Part shown: piece after piece, positions 23,951 to 31,408 of the stretch
How positions within the stretch are numbered: the first letter of the stretch is position 1
Layout: every line of letters begins with the position of its first letter
DNA from: a virus
DNA length: 47,657 nt
Strand: one strand, 5' to 3'
IMG/VR virus record: IMGVR_UViG_3300002835_000319
Span: 1 to 47,657 of that record
Notes under the pieces: model-generated
What the model saw: only the letters and a program-made list of their open reading frames with translations
Databases searched by the model: none
What the model was told of the DNA's origin: nothing
Program-made: the position numbers and the translations under genes

Positions 23951-24090
23951 TAGCAACTTCAATAGGTTTTATTTTTGGTAATAATACCAAAGATTACAAC
24001 ATAATGGCAACAATGTGGAATTGTAAATACAAGGAAGCAGTGTGTGATGATGATGTTTACTTAGCTTTAAAGCACATACCATGGAAATAA
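23947..24090 (+). CDS. Array micro-ORF 6
   Basis: 47 aa, MIATSIGFIFGNN, MWNCKYKEA Cys site, DDD then LALKHIPWK end. 10-nt overlap with unit 7. Confidence 0.7.
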   Translation: MIATSIGFIFGNNTKDYNIMATMWNCKYKEAVCDDDVYLALKHIPWK

Positions 24091-24230
24091 TTGAACACAT
24101 GATTAACAATAAAAGTGTTAGCATATTATTCCACAACATTATAAAGCGGGAGTACACTTACTTCAGTAACTGTATGTTGAGACCATACAAAGAAAACGAT
24201 ATTGTCTTAACCTTAAAACAGATACCGTGA
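24081..24230 (+). CDS. Array micro-ORF 7
   Basis: 49 aa, MEIIEHMINNKS, YFSNCMLRP Cys site, NDIVLTLKQIP end. The following start overlaps as GTGA. Confidence 0.7.
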   Translation: MEIIEHMINNKSVSILFHNIIKREYTYFSNCMLRPYKENDIVLTLKQIP

Positions 24231-24232
24231 AC

Positions 24233-24376
24233 ATGTGGATAGAATATGTCTTAGCACCTTACCCATTTAAACGCAGACATCAATACAGGAACTGTATAAC
24301 TATAGAGATAAACAGTACACTGTTTAGTGAAAGTGTTTTAGTCTTAAAACATATAACATGCAAGTACACAGTCTAA
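24233..24376 (+). CDS. Array micro-ORF 8
   Basis: 47 aa from ATG 24233 (a GTG at 24227 overlaps the previous stop). MWIEYVLAPYPF, YRNCITIE Cys site, VLVLKHITCKYTV end. Confidence 0.7.
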   Translation: MWIEYVLAPYPFKRRHQYRNCITIEINSTLFSESVLVLKHITCKYTV

Positions 24377-24492
24377 CTAACATCGGTAAAAACTACATGT
24401 ATGAAGTTTATTTAAGAAACTATTTAGGTTGTGAAGGATATATACGTAAACATGCTAAACTGTTAATACTAAAACATATACCATGCAAGTAA
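24358..24492 (+). CDS. Array micro-ORF 9
   Basis: 44 aa, MQVHSLTNIGKN, LRNYLGCEG Cys site, LLILKHIPCK end. 19-nt overlap with unit 8, 10-nt with unit 10. Confidence 0.7.
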   Translation: MQVHSLTNIGKNYMYEVYLRNYLGCEGYIRKHAKLLILKHIPCK

Positions 24493-24623
24493 GACACATA
24501 ATGTACAGAGAAGGACTTTACTATGGCTACTACAGATGTACTAGTCAAAAATTGGAAGTTTATGAATTAATAAAACGCACATGTGACCCTTTAATCACTT
24601 TAAAACTTGTACCATGCGTGTAG
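24483..24623 (+). CDS. Array micro-ORF 10
   Basis: 46 aa, MQVRHIMYREG, YYRCTSQK Cys site, PLITLKLVPCV end. 10-nt overlap with unit 11. Confidence 0.7.
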   Translation: MQVRHIMYREGLYYGYYRCTSQKLEVYELIKRTCDPLITLKLVPCV

Positions 24624-24709
24624 GATTAGATATACAAATTATGGTAACAGACTACATTTGTATCTGTAACAAGATTGGATACATTATAACACACAAGCGA
24701 TGGAACTAG
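24614..24709 (+). CDS. Array micro-ORF 11, short
   Basis: 31 aa, MRVGLDIQIMV, YICICNK, ends RWN without LKHI. Likely a truncated unit; 10-nt overlap with unit 12. Confidence 0.5.
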   Translation: MRVGLDIQIMVTDYICICNKIGYIITHKRWN

Positions 24710-24828
24710 AGCTGTACCATAGTTATTCGTTTTGTCAAGTTATGGCATTACATATACCTAACAAATCTTGTATAGGTGATAACCCGTTTAATGAAACATT
24801 AATACCTGTATTAAAACTAATAAGATGA
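24700..24828 (+). CDS. Array micro-ORF 12
   Basis: 42 aa, MELELYHSYSFC, NKSCIGDN, IPVLKLIR end. Its start DNA (CTAGAGCTGTAC) recurs at the start of unit 30, so the two are related. Confidence 0.65.
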   Translation: MELELYHSYSFCQVMALHIPNKSCIGDNPFNETLIPVLKLIR

Positions 24829-24947
24829 TAATAACATGTCCAAACTATTCAAGACATTTACCACTAGCTAACTGTTATGTTAGTTGTTTAAACTATCAAT
24901 CATTTAACAACCACATAACAATCATACATAAACTATGCATGTACTAA
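24825..24947 (+). CDS. Array micro-ORF 13
   Basis: 40 aa, MIITCPNYSRH, ANCYVSCLN double Cys site, IIHKLCMY end (LK variant). 13-nt overlap with unit 14. Confidence 0.6.
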   Translation: MIITCPNYSRHLPLANCYVSCLNYQSFNNHITIIHKLCMY

Positions 24948-25069
24948 ATAACTTAAGCGATGTAGTAAGTTGGAGGGTACTACCTAATAGTTTTAATGAT
25001 TACATATTAGATATTGATATTACTTGGCAACTTGATGATTTTCTAATTACCTTAAAACATATAATATGA
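24935..25069 (+). CDS. Array micro-ORF 14
   Basis: 44 aa, MHVLNNLSDVVSW, no Cys, DDFLITLKHII end. ATGA overlap with unit 15. Confidence 0.65.
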   Translation: MHVLNNLSDVVSWRVLPNSFNDYILDIDITWQLDDFLITLKHII

Positions 25070-25236
25070 TAGCAACAACACGCCATGCATATGACATACT
25101 TTATCTTGGAAGACCTTCCCTCAGGTTACTTATACATGATGCAACAGGCACATTCAACAATTATGAATTAGCTATAAGTTGTATTAGGCGTAAAGATGAC
25201 TTAGACACAGTGTTAACATTAAAACATATAATATGA
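25066..25236 (+). CDS. Array micro-ORF 15
   Basis: 56 aa, MIATTRHAYDIL, LAISCIRRK Cys site, DDLDTVLTLKHII end. ATGA overlaps both sides. Confidence 0.7.
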   Translation: MIATTRHAYDILYLGRPSLRLLIHDATGTFNNYELAISCIRRKDDLDTVLTLKHII

Positions 25237-25415
25237 TAGCATCAGCTCATTATATAGATAGCGTACTTATCCGAAAACCATCACCAGGATGGATTATGCA
25301 CAATACACTACGTATAGACCGCAATGATGACTTAAACTCATTAAATATAATATTAAGTTGTACAAAATCTATGTCATACATGGATAACTTAGTGACCTTA
25401 AAATACATATTATGA
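25233..25415 (+). CDS. Array micro-ORF 16
   Basis: 60 aa, MIASAHYIDSV, IILSCTKSM Cys site, NLVTLKYIL end. One of the longest members. Confidence 0.75.
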   Translation: MIASAHYIDSVLIRKPSPGWIMHNTLRIDRNDDLNSLNIILSCTKSMSYMDNLVTLKYIL

Positions 25416-25537
25416 ATATAATAACAGGTATGAGTGGTCTTACCATAAGTAAATACTACACAGACACATTTACTTGTATAATATTCTACAAGAAATTTAC
25501 ACTTAAACTGTTACTAAAACATACACCATGCGAATAA
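25412..25537 (+). CDS. Array micro-ORF 17
   Basis: 41 aa, MNIITGMSGL, TFTCIIFYK Cys site, LLLKHTPCE end. 10-nt overlap with unit 18. Confidence 0.7.
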   Translation: MNIITGMSGLTISKYYTDTFTCIIFYKKFTLKLLLKHTPCE

Positions 25538-25692
25538 TGCTATATAATCCAGGACCTTATTATTATTATACAGTGTTAAATCTTAAGTCACATTTAGATA
25601 GTTTATCAGTATACTCTTGTAAAGAAGCTCATAGTTATGAAAATGATATTATACTAACTTTAAAATACATACCATGGAATTATTTAGCTTAA
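25528..25692 (+). CDS. Array micro-ORF 18
   Basis: 54 aa, MRIMLYNPGPYYYY, VYSCKEA Cys site, NDIILTLKYIPWNYLA end. 19-nt overlap with unit 19. Confidence 0.7.
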   Translation: MRIMLYNPGPYYYYTVLNLKSHLDSLSVYSCKEAHSYENDIILTLKYIPWNYLA

Positions 25693-25859
25693 ACAAACTA
25701 GATCCTTCTGGTAACTTTCACAGCTTTAACAGTAGGATACACGAGTACTTACACTCAAGTAGGATAACTCATACTATTACTGATGAAACTTTTAGAAGTT
25801 GTAAAAACTTCTACGAAATGCAAGATGATGTATTCATAACCTTAAAATACATGCTATGA
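25674..25859 (+). CDS. Array micro-ORF 19
   Basis: 61 aa, MELFSLNKLDPS, FRSCKNF Cys site, DDVFITLKYML end. The longest unit. ATGA overlap with unit 20. Confidence 0.75.
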   Translation: MELFSLNKLDPSGNFHSFNSRIHEYLHSSRITHTITDETFRSCKNFYEMQDDVFITLKYML

Positions 25860-25996
25860 GAGCAAATATCAACGTTTTGATGTATGCATAGGATGTAAAG
25901 AATGTTTTTTCAAGTATCATATACTGTCATTGTCATTATCGTGAAGGGTTTCTTCAAGATGATTTCTCAATAGCTTTAAAACTTATGTCATTATGA
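25856..25996 (+). pseudogene. Array micro-ORF 20, interrupted by an in-frame TAG
   Basis: MRANINVLMYA then TAG at 25889. The same frame continues as DVKNVFSSIIYCHCHY and ends DDFSIALKLMSL with the usual Cys site and LK motif, exactly at the ATGA overlap with unit 21. TAG ends several ordinary genes here, so this is most simply a nonsense mutation. Read-through is the alternative. Confidence 0.6.
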
Positions 25997-26145
25997 TAGT
26001 AAAAATGTCAAATGTTGTTGAAATAGCATATACACAGTTTAATAAAGCAACTAATTACAGGAACTGTAGATGTACTAGTTTTGCAGTTCAGTTTACCTAT
26101 GTAATACCTTTTGATCCTAGCTTAATACTTAAATTATGGAAATAG
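25993..26145 (+). CDS. Array micro-ORF 21
   Basis: 50 aa, MIVKMSNVVEIA, YRNCRCTS Cys site, DPSLILKLWK end. Shares YRNC with unit 8. 10-nt overlap with unit 22. Confidence 0.7.
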   Translation: MIVKMSNVVEIAYTQFNKATNYRNCRCTSFAVQFTYVIPFDPSLILKLWK

Positions 26146-26285
26146 GAGCAACCTTATTTAAAGGATTAGAGATAAGCATATTGTACAAGTGGATTTCTGT
26201 TCTGATACCTAGATATATAAACTGTAAAGAATACTACAAACATGACCCTGCTGATATGATAACAATACTAAAACATGTATCATGA
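26136..26285 (+). CDS. Array micro-ORF 22
   Basis: 49 aa, MEIGATLFKGLE, YINCKEYY Cys site, DMITILKHVS end. ATGA overlap with unit 23. Confidence 0.7.
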   Translation: MEIGATLFKGLEISILYKWISVLIPRYINCKEYYKHDPADMITILKHVS

Positions 26286-26428
26286 AACTCTCAACTACAT
26301 TTGGCACTACACTTTCAGGTAGAGCATTGTATATAGTCAGAAAGTCTAACGAAAAACGTATGCTGATATACAACTGTATAAATAGTAAGTTGGAAAACAA
26401 TATTAGATTACTGTTAAAACACATATGA
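26282..26428 (+). CDS. Array micro-ORF 23
   Basis: 48 aa, MKLSTTFGTTLSG, IYNCINSK Cys site, IRLLLKHI end. ATGA overlap with unit 24. Confidence 0.7.
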   Translation: MKLSTTFGTTLSGRALYIVRKSNEKRMLIYNCINSKLENNIRLLLKHI

Positions 26429-26556
26429 AAATAGCAACTTATCTCTATATGTACGGTATGGAACATTTTAATGGTATCGACAACAAGCTTTATTTTACGA
26501 TGTCTACGGATTTTGTTACCGATAAGATATGTATGCTTAAATATACCTACAAGTAA
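26425..26556 (+). CDS. Array micro-ORF 24
   Basis: 43 aa, MKIATYLYMYGM, KICMLKYTYK end; the mid-protein Cys is missing. The last unit of the unbroken -1-frame chain. Confidence 0.6.
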   Translation: MKIATYLYMYGMEHFNGIDNKLYFTMSTDFVTDKICMLKYTYK

Positions 26557-26566
26557 ATATTTAACC

Positions 26567-26689
26567 ATGCAGATACAACACTATATTATCTTGGACGTAA
26601 TCTTTCAAAAAGATTATATTTACCACTACAGGTCTTTACACATGATTCCTGTAAAAACAGGTTTGTGCATAAAGGTTTTTAATACTTAA
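26567..26689 (+). CDS. Array micro-ORF 25
   Basis: 40 aa, MQIQHYIILDVIF, GLCIKVFNT end. Weak match to the family; 10 bp gap from unit 24 instead of an overlap. Confidence 0.5.
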   Translation: MQIQHYIILDVIFQKDYIYHYRSLHMIPVKTGLCIKVFNT

Positions 26690-26691
26690 GT

Positions 26692-26826
26692 ATGAAAGTA
26701 TATGCTTTACCAAAGTTTTGGTTTGCTATCAACACACCTTTGTTTTGTACAGATACTTACAACAGTTGTTTAAACTGGGGAGATTCTGATTATTTACCAA
26801 TAATAAAATACTATAATAGTAAGTAA
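26692..26826 (+). CDS. Array micro-ORF 26
   Basis: 44 aa, MKVYALPKFWFA, YNSCLNWG Cys site, YLPIIKYYNSK end. Confidence 0.6.
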   Translation: MKVYALPKFWFAINTPLFCTDTYNSCLNWGDSDYLPIIKYYNSK

Positions 26827-26845
26827 TAACTATACAAAAACTTAT

Positions 26846-27025
26846 ATGGACATAGAATATGTATATGTTTTAAAGTGGTATAATCATACAGATAAGTTCT
26901 GTACATCATATGCAAAAGTAATAATAAAAAAGTCAAGAAGGTCAAGTTATGTCTTTAGGGATATAATTAACTGTTTGAATATAACCGGCGTAGATAATAG
27001 TATACTGTTAAAATTTATTGTATGA
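26846..27025 (+). CDS. Array micro-ORF 27
   Basis: 59 aa, MDIEYVYVLKWYN, IINCLNI Cys site, NSILLKFIV end. ATGA overlap with unit 28. Confidence 0.65.
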   Translation: MDIEYVYVLKWYNHTDKFCTSYAKVIIKKSRRSSYVFRDIINCLNITGVDNSILLKFIV

Positions 27026-27171
27026 TAGTACGTAGCTATATCTCTACCTGTTTAATACATACGATGTCTGAGTTTTATACCACAACGTTTATATCTACTA
27101 CGCGCAAATTTGCAGCACAGAACACATACCTCATAGATGCTTATACCGTTACTAAATACAATTCATTATGA
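27022..27171 (+). CDS. Array micro-ORF 28
   Basis: 49 aa, MIVRSYISTCLIH, ends YTVTKYNSL; the LK motif has become TKY. ATGA overlaps both sides. Confidence 0.55.
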   Translation: MIVRSYISTCLIHTMSEFYTTTFISTTRKFAAQNTYLIDAYTVTKYNSL

Positions 27172-27332
27172 TGCTGTACCACCTTTCACGCAGGTTAAAC
27201 GATGATCTTGTATTTCCTGTATCTTTCATATTCAAGAAAAATTCATATTTGACTTATGTTAGTTGTATATACAAAGGTAGGGTTATGAAAGAAGATGACT
27301 ATAACTTAATGCTAAAGTACATAATACTCTAA
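27168..27332 (+). CDS. Array micro-ORF 29
   Basis: 54 aa, MMLYHLSRRLND, YVSCIYKG Cys site, DDYNLMLKYIIL end. A clear family member. Confidence 0.7.
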   Translation: MMLYHLSRRLNDDLVFPVSFIFKKNSYLTYVSCIYKGRVMKEDDYNLMLKYIIL

Positions 27333-27366
27333 GTCGTAAGGATACAGATATGTTTATCATAAAACG

Positions 27367-27504
27367 ATGTTACTAGAGCTGTACATATTTACCATGGAAG
27401 ACACCCACCTATCTAACAAAGATGAAGTAGTAGGATGGTGGTGGCCTATTATCAAAGAGTATAATAGAGTTTTAATACAATGTAAGTTATTTTTTAATCC
27501 ATAA
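27367..27504 (+). CDS. Array micro-ORF 30 (last)
   Basis: 45 aa, MLLELYIFTMED, WWWPIIKEYN, ends LIQCKLFFNP. Its 5' end resembles unit 12, but the C-terminal motif is lost. It lies 12 bp before the AAA+ ATPase gene. Confidence 0.5.
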   Translation: MLLELYIFTMEDTHLSNKDEVVGWWWPIIKEYNRVLIQCKLFFNP

Positions 27505-27515
27505 ACTTTTTATCA

Positions 27516-28940
27516 ATGTTTAGAAAACGGAAAACAGTAGACAACGTAATGGCAGATGCCGGACTTGAGTTCATGAAAGAACTCTTCAGCGATGTCAAAC
27601 CAAGTGGGTACAAAAAGTTCAACTCCCAAGGTGAGAACGACCCTACCCATTATGATGGACAGACGGTACAACTGCCACAAGACATGAGCTATTTGCAAGG
27701 TGCCGATCAGCTTATAGCTTATCACCAGTTCAGTGAAGCGTTGACCACTGTCACGCAACCCTTCCAAGGGTATTTCATCAATGACTTTTTGCTTACCGTC
27801 ACTGACATATTGACTAAGACTGTAGGCAAACTTATCGAATCTACACGCGATTATGAAGGCGATAATTGCCAGAACCAGTATGTGCAAATCCCTTTGCGCT
27901 ATGAAAATGGTAAACTTGTTGAAGAACAAGCCTTCCTAGGCAGTATCAAAGTTCAGGCTTGGGGCGATGCCATCATGACCATACAGGTAGGTTTCATCGG
28001 CATCTCTGTTAAGAACAAGTACAAGAAACATGCTGAAATGTTCTTGAAGTTCATCGGCGAAAGGTTACGTGAACGTAAGGTCATGGAAGGTCAGGCATTG
28101 GAAATCCAGGTACAAAAGAATGGTATCATGGCTATTCCTATCCAACTCAAAGAAGCTAAGAACATTGTCTTGGCCAACAGGGTGGAAAGTACTTTGACCA
28201 ACTTGATCTTTCCTTACATCCACAAGCGTAATTCCAGGTCTCAGAAGGCTATGTTCTACGGTCCATTTGGTACTGGTAAAACCGAGACAGCAATTCGTGC
28301 AGGTGTAGAAAGTGTTAATGCTGGCAGGACTTTCTTCTATCTGAAGAACTCTGCACAGCTCAAACCTTTGATCGAATACCTGCCAAACTACCAGTTCTCT
28401 ACAGTCTTTGCCGAAGACTTGGACCAGGTAGCAAGTGGTGACAGGGATTCAGGTATGAACGACTTGCTGAACACTATCGATGGTCAGCAACTGAAGAACT
28501 GTGATGTGTTCCTGATCTTTACCTCAAACAATGTGGACAGTATCAACCCTGCATTCCGTAGGAGTGGTAGGATTGACTTCCTCTTAAAGTTCGATTACTG
28601 CGATAAGGAATCCATCATCAAAATCTTCGAACTCAATTTGAGCAAGCTCAAGGGCTTTGATAAGGTAGATACCGATGTCCTTGCAGAAAGGATGCCTTCG
28701 CCTATCAGTGGTAGTGAGGTCACTGCATTCTGCAACAGGTTGATTACAGTGACTAAGTTCCTGGACACAGATCTTACCACTGAACTTATCGATGTCAACA
28801 TTGGCCAGCTTGTTGAACACAATGCCTTTATCCATTCTGAACAAGTCAAGCCAGAAGGTGTCGACTTCCATCTGGGCAAAGCCTTGCACGGTGCACTTGC
28901 ACAAACACTTCCCGGTTTAGTGAATGAATATGGTAACTGA
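27516..28940 (+). CDS. Classical AAA+ ATPase (FtsH/Bcs1-like ATPase core)
   Basis: 474 aa. An N-terminal domain of ~240 residues of unknown type is followed by an AAA module: Walker A YGPFGTGKTET, Walker B STVFAEDLDQ, sensor 1 FLIFTSNN, arginine fingers PAFRRSGRID, and a C-terminal lid. This type of ATPase remodels or unfolds protein partners as a ring. The Walker B acidic pair (ED) is intact, so it should be active. Codon use is much GC-richer than in the adjoining array, suggesting strong expression. The gene lies directly after the array, but nothing in the protein links the two. Confidence 0.9.
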   Translation: MFRKRKTVDNVMADAGLEFMKELFSDVKPSGYKKFNSQGENDPTHYDGQTVQLPQDMSYLQGADQLIAYHQFSEALTTVTQPFQGYFINDFLLTVTDILTKTVGKLIESTRDYEGDNCQNQYVQIPLRYENGKLVEEQAFLGSIKVQAWGDAIMTIQVGFIGISVKNKYKKHAEMFLKFIGERLRERKVMEGQALEIQVQKNGIMAIPIQLKEAKNIVLANRVESTLTNLIFPYIHKRNSRSQKAMFYGPFGTGKTETAIRAGVESVNAGRTFFYLKNSAQLKPLIEYLPNYQFSTVFAEDLDQVASGDRDSGMNDLLNTIDGQQLKNCDVFLIFTSNNVDSINPAFRRSGRIDFLLKFDYCDKESIIKIFELNLSKLKGFDKVDTDVLAERMPSPISGSEVTAFCNRLITVTKFLDTDLTTELIDVNIGQLVEHNAFIHSEQVKPEGVDFHLGKALHGALAQTLPGLVNEYGN

Positions 28941-29016
28941 TTAACTTGACAGGTTAACTAATTAAAGGTATATTTACCGTTGTTAGTTAGGCTGTGATTT
29001 GTTGAAAACGCCTTTA

Positions 29017-29049
29017 GGAGATGTGGTCACAAAACCACATCTCCATTTT
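29017..29049 (+). terminator. Terminator after the AAA+ ATPase
   Basis: GGAGATGTGGT/ACCACATCTCC perfect 11-bp stem followed by ATTTTA. An alternative TTG start at 28999 would put this hairpin inside a coding region, which is why it was rejected. Confidence 0.8.
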
Positions 29050-29103
29050 ATCTCCCCTACACAAAATCTTTGTGATAGGTATTTCTTCACTAATACAATC
29101 CTG

Positions 29104-29592
29104 ATGTATTTATGGTATTTAATGTTGCAATTATTCCTGCCTCATAATGTTACTTATGCAGTAGACCTTGAGCCTGTAACAATATATTCTACAAAAATGT
29201 CTTATGATAAAGACGTAGAACTATTGGCCAGGTTAATCTACTGTGAAGCTGGCAACCAACCCTACTTAGGCAAACTAGCTGTTGCCAATGTAGTCGTAAA
29301 CAGGCAGCAGTTACTAGGTACTACCCTACATAAGACAATACACGCCAAAGGTCAGTTCGATGGTATAAACACAAAATACTTTTACCAGAAACCGAACTAT
29401 GAAAGTTATCAAGCGGCGTATGATGTCCTTGTAAATAAAAAAAGGGTGTTACCTTTGTCAGTAGTGTACTTTGCTAATGAGAGAATATCCACAGATAAGA
29501 AGTGGATCAAGCGTGTACAGAAAAACAAATACATGGATATCTATGATCACAGCTTCTATCACGAACCCGTATACATGCGCAAGACTGTTTGA
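29104..29592 (+). CDS. SleB/CwlJ-type cell-wall hydrolase with signal peptide
   Basis: 162 aa from ATG 29104. MYLWYLMLQLFLP plus HNVTYA reads as a signal peptide. The mature part has LLARLIYCEAGNQPYLGKLA, the Hydrolase_2 core with the catalytic Glu in CEAG, then VANVVVNRQ and FDGINTKYF, and ends SFYHEP. It probably cleaves peptidoglycan after export. Its place amid replication genes instead of a lysis cassette is unusual. It overlaps the polymerase start. Confidence 0.85.
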   Translation: MYLWYLMLQLFLPHNVTYAVDLEPVTIYSTKMSYDKDVELLARLIYCEAGNQPYLGKLAVANVVVNRQQLLGTTLHKTIHAKGQFDGINTKYFYQKPNYESYQAAYDVLVNKKRVLPLSVVYFANERISTDKKWIKRVQKNKYMDIYDHSFYHEPVYMRKTV

Positions 29593-31408
29593 GGTAGATC
29601 AAGTAGGTTTAGACGTAGAAAGCTTTTCTAACTTCTTTTGTGTGGGTATTACCGATTTCAAAGGTAATACCCATTCTTTTGTCTATGACAAATTTCAAGA
29701 TGATAGAAAATTACTTTTTATGTTGTTGGACCACTTTGATAAGAAACAAGTAGAGGTCGTTACTTTTAACGGTATACACTATGACTGTCCTGTCCTTAAC
29801 TATGCCAGGTTGAACCCACAAAGTACTACCGAAGACATCAAAAGGTTCAGTGATATGGTCATTACACAGGATTATTGGTGGGGTACAGATGGATATAAGA
29901 TATATCGCTACCATCAAAAGTGGAAAGATATAGACTTATTCCTGTACTGGTCTAAGCTACAACGCATTACCAAGAAAATCAGTTTAAAAGGTTTGGCAAT
30001 ACAACTGAAGTACCCTGTCATACAGGAACTTCCTGTTAAACCTAATGAGCCTGTACCTGATAACATGAGGATGGAAGTACTTACGTACAACGCTGTCCAC
30101 GACTTGGGTATCTTAAGGTATTTAATGGAAAAACCGTTTAAGCTGCAAGGCAAGAAGACTAGTTTTAACGAAGAAATAAACTTGCGCAAGAAAGCTATCG
30201 AAAAATACAATTTCGATAAACGAGTGCTTAGCTATGATGCCGTTAAACTGGGCTTACAGGTAGCGTTGAACAGAGCAAGAGAGATACCACCGCCTAGGAT
30301 GTTTAACTTATTTCAGGAAGTCATCAACCCTTTGATCAAGTTTGATACGCCTAAATTCAACACTTTACTTGACGATATCAAACAAACGCCTAGGGAACAC
30401 GGTTTACATAAAACCATAGGATCAGGTGGCCTACTCTTTGAATTAAAGCAAGGTGGTTTGCACTCTAAGAACAAGCCTTGCATATATTTCAACAAGCCTG
30501 GATATATCTTCCACAGCCTTGACGTAAGCGGTTACTACCCTGCACTTGCAGAAACGTTAAAGTGTAAGTTGTACGAGGAACTAAGTGTCATACGTAAAGA
30601 AAGGTTGGACTTAAAACATAAAGGTTTAGGCAAGACACCGGAAGCAAACCTGCTTAAGCTGGCAGCAAATGGTACTGTTGGTAACTTTAACCAGGAAGTC
30701 AGCCCTATCTATGACCCATTTAGTTTTTATTCTATTACCATCAATGGTCAACTGTTTTTACTCATGTTGCTTGAAAAGGGCATAAGCTTAGGTTGTATAC
30801 CTATCATGGCCAATACTGATGGCTTTGAACTCTATGTACCTGAAGATAAGTACGATGAGTTTATGGACATCTGTAAGTCTTGGGAGAAATATACTGGTTT
30901 TGAACTGGAACATTTTAGGTACAAAGCGTTGTACATGCTTAATGTCAATAGCTATCTTGGTGTATTTGATGATGGTAGTATAAAGGAAAAAGGTTGGTTT
31001 GTAACTGATCCTGATTTAGGCAACAAAGTAGATTTCTTGATACTACCAAAAGCATTACAAAACTATTTGTTGTACGATATACCATTTGATGAAACATTTA
31101 GTAAAGCTAGTATTTACGATTTCTGTGCTGCACAGAAGGTAGATAGGTCATATGAAATGTATCATGGTAATATCGTACTACCACAAAGGTTAAATGTGTA
31201 CTATGCTTCATTGTCAGGTAACTACTTGTTTAAGTCAAGGCACAATAAAAAATATGCTTTATCATCGATGAAAGGTGTAAAAACAACTATCTTTAACAGG
31301 TACAAACCAGGCCCATACAATATAGACTATGGTTTCTATAAAGCCAGGTTGGAAGATGTACTCCTTGAATTAGGTTTAACTTCTCAACAGTTAACTTTAT
31401 TTCTATGA
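29543..31408 (+). CDS. Family-B DNA polymerase (compact)
   Basis: ~621 aa from the preferred ATG 29543; the ORF is open from 29471 and the true start is uncertain. Proofreading motifs: VGLDVESF (Exo I), FNGIHYDCPVLN (Exo II), YNAVHDLGILRYL (Exo III). Polymerase motifs: A HSLDVSGYYPAL, B KLAANGTVGNF, C IMANTDGFEL. In motif C the first Asp of DTD is Asn, but the catalytic second Asp is kept. No large insertions, so it is smaller than most PolBs. It would replicate the phage genome. Overlaps the hydrolase gene by 50 bp and the next gene by 4 bp. Confidence 0.9.
   Translation: MITASITNPYTCARLFEVDQVGLDVESFSNFFCVGITDFKGNTHSFVYDKFQDDRKLLFMLLDHFDKKQVEVVTFNGIHYDCPVLNYARLNPQSTTEDIKRFSDMVITQDYWWGTDGYKIYRYHQKWKDIDLFLYWSKLQRITKKISLKGLAIQLKYPVIQELPVKPNEPVPDNMRMEVLTYNAVHDLGILRYLMEKPFKLQGKKTSFNEEINLRKKAIEKYNFDKRVLSYDAVKLGLQVALNRAREIPPPRMFNLFQEVINPLIKFDTPKFNTLLDDIKQTPREHGLHKTIGSGGLLFELKQGGLHSKNKPCIYFNKPGYIFHSLDVSGYYPALAETLKCKLYEELSVIRKERLDLKHKGLGKTPEANLLKLAANGTVGNFNQEVSPIYDPFSFYSITINGQLFLLMLLEKGISLGCIPIMANTDGFELYVPEDKYDEFMDICKSWEKYTGFELEHFRYKALYMLNVNSYLGVFDDGSIKEKGWFVTDPDLGNKVDFLILPKALQNYLLYDIPFDETFSKASIYDFCAAQKVDRSYEMYHGNIVLPQRLNVYYASLSGNYLFKSRHNKKYALSSMKGVKTTIFNRYKPGPYNIDYGFYKARLEDVLLELGLTSQQLTLFL

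Larger units (their letters stand above)
23280..27504 (+). repeat. Tandem array of ~30 diverged micro-ORFs
   Basis: About 30 ORFs of 29-61 aa, average spacing ~140 bp. Most end in LK(H/Y)(I/V/M), with a Cys (often NC or SC) 12-25 residues earlier. The recurring DNA at junctions is TTAAAACATATACCATG or TTAAAACATATTATGA. Most stops overlap the following start by 4, 10, 13 or 19 nt, all equal to 1 modulo 3. From unit 1 to unit 24 every unit is therefore in the -1 frame relative to the one before. The paralogues share little beyond these motifs. No function is recognised. Confidence 0.9.

Noticed and set aside
25889-25891. TAG recoded as a sense codon, as in some crAss-like phages
   Set aside because: Ordinary genes here end in TAG (9732, 10373, 13060, 38192, 39524) at sensible positions, so the standard code fits.
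23280-27504. CRISPR-like or simple tandem repeat
   Set aside because: The recurring element (TTAAAACATATA..ATG) is short, diverged and spaced 96-186 bp, always in register with ORF ends. Coding explains it; spacer-repeat structure is absent.
28999-29103. TTG start for the SleB-like hydrolase
   Set aside because: Would put a perfect 11-bp terminator stem into the coding region; ATG 29104 starts a good signal peptide.
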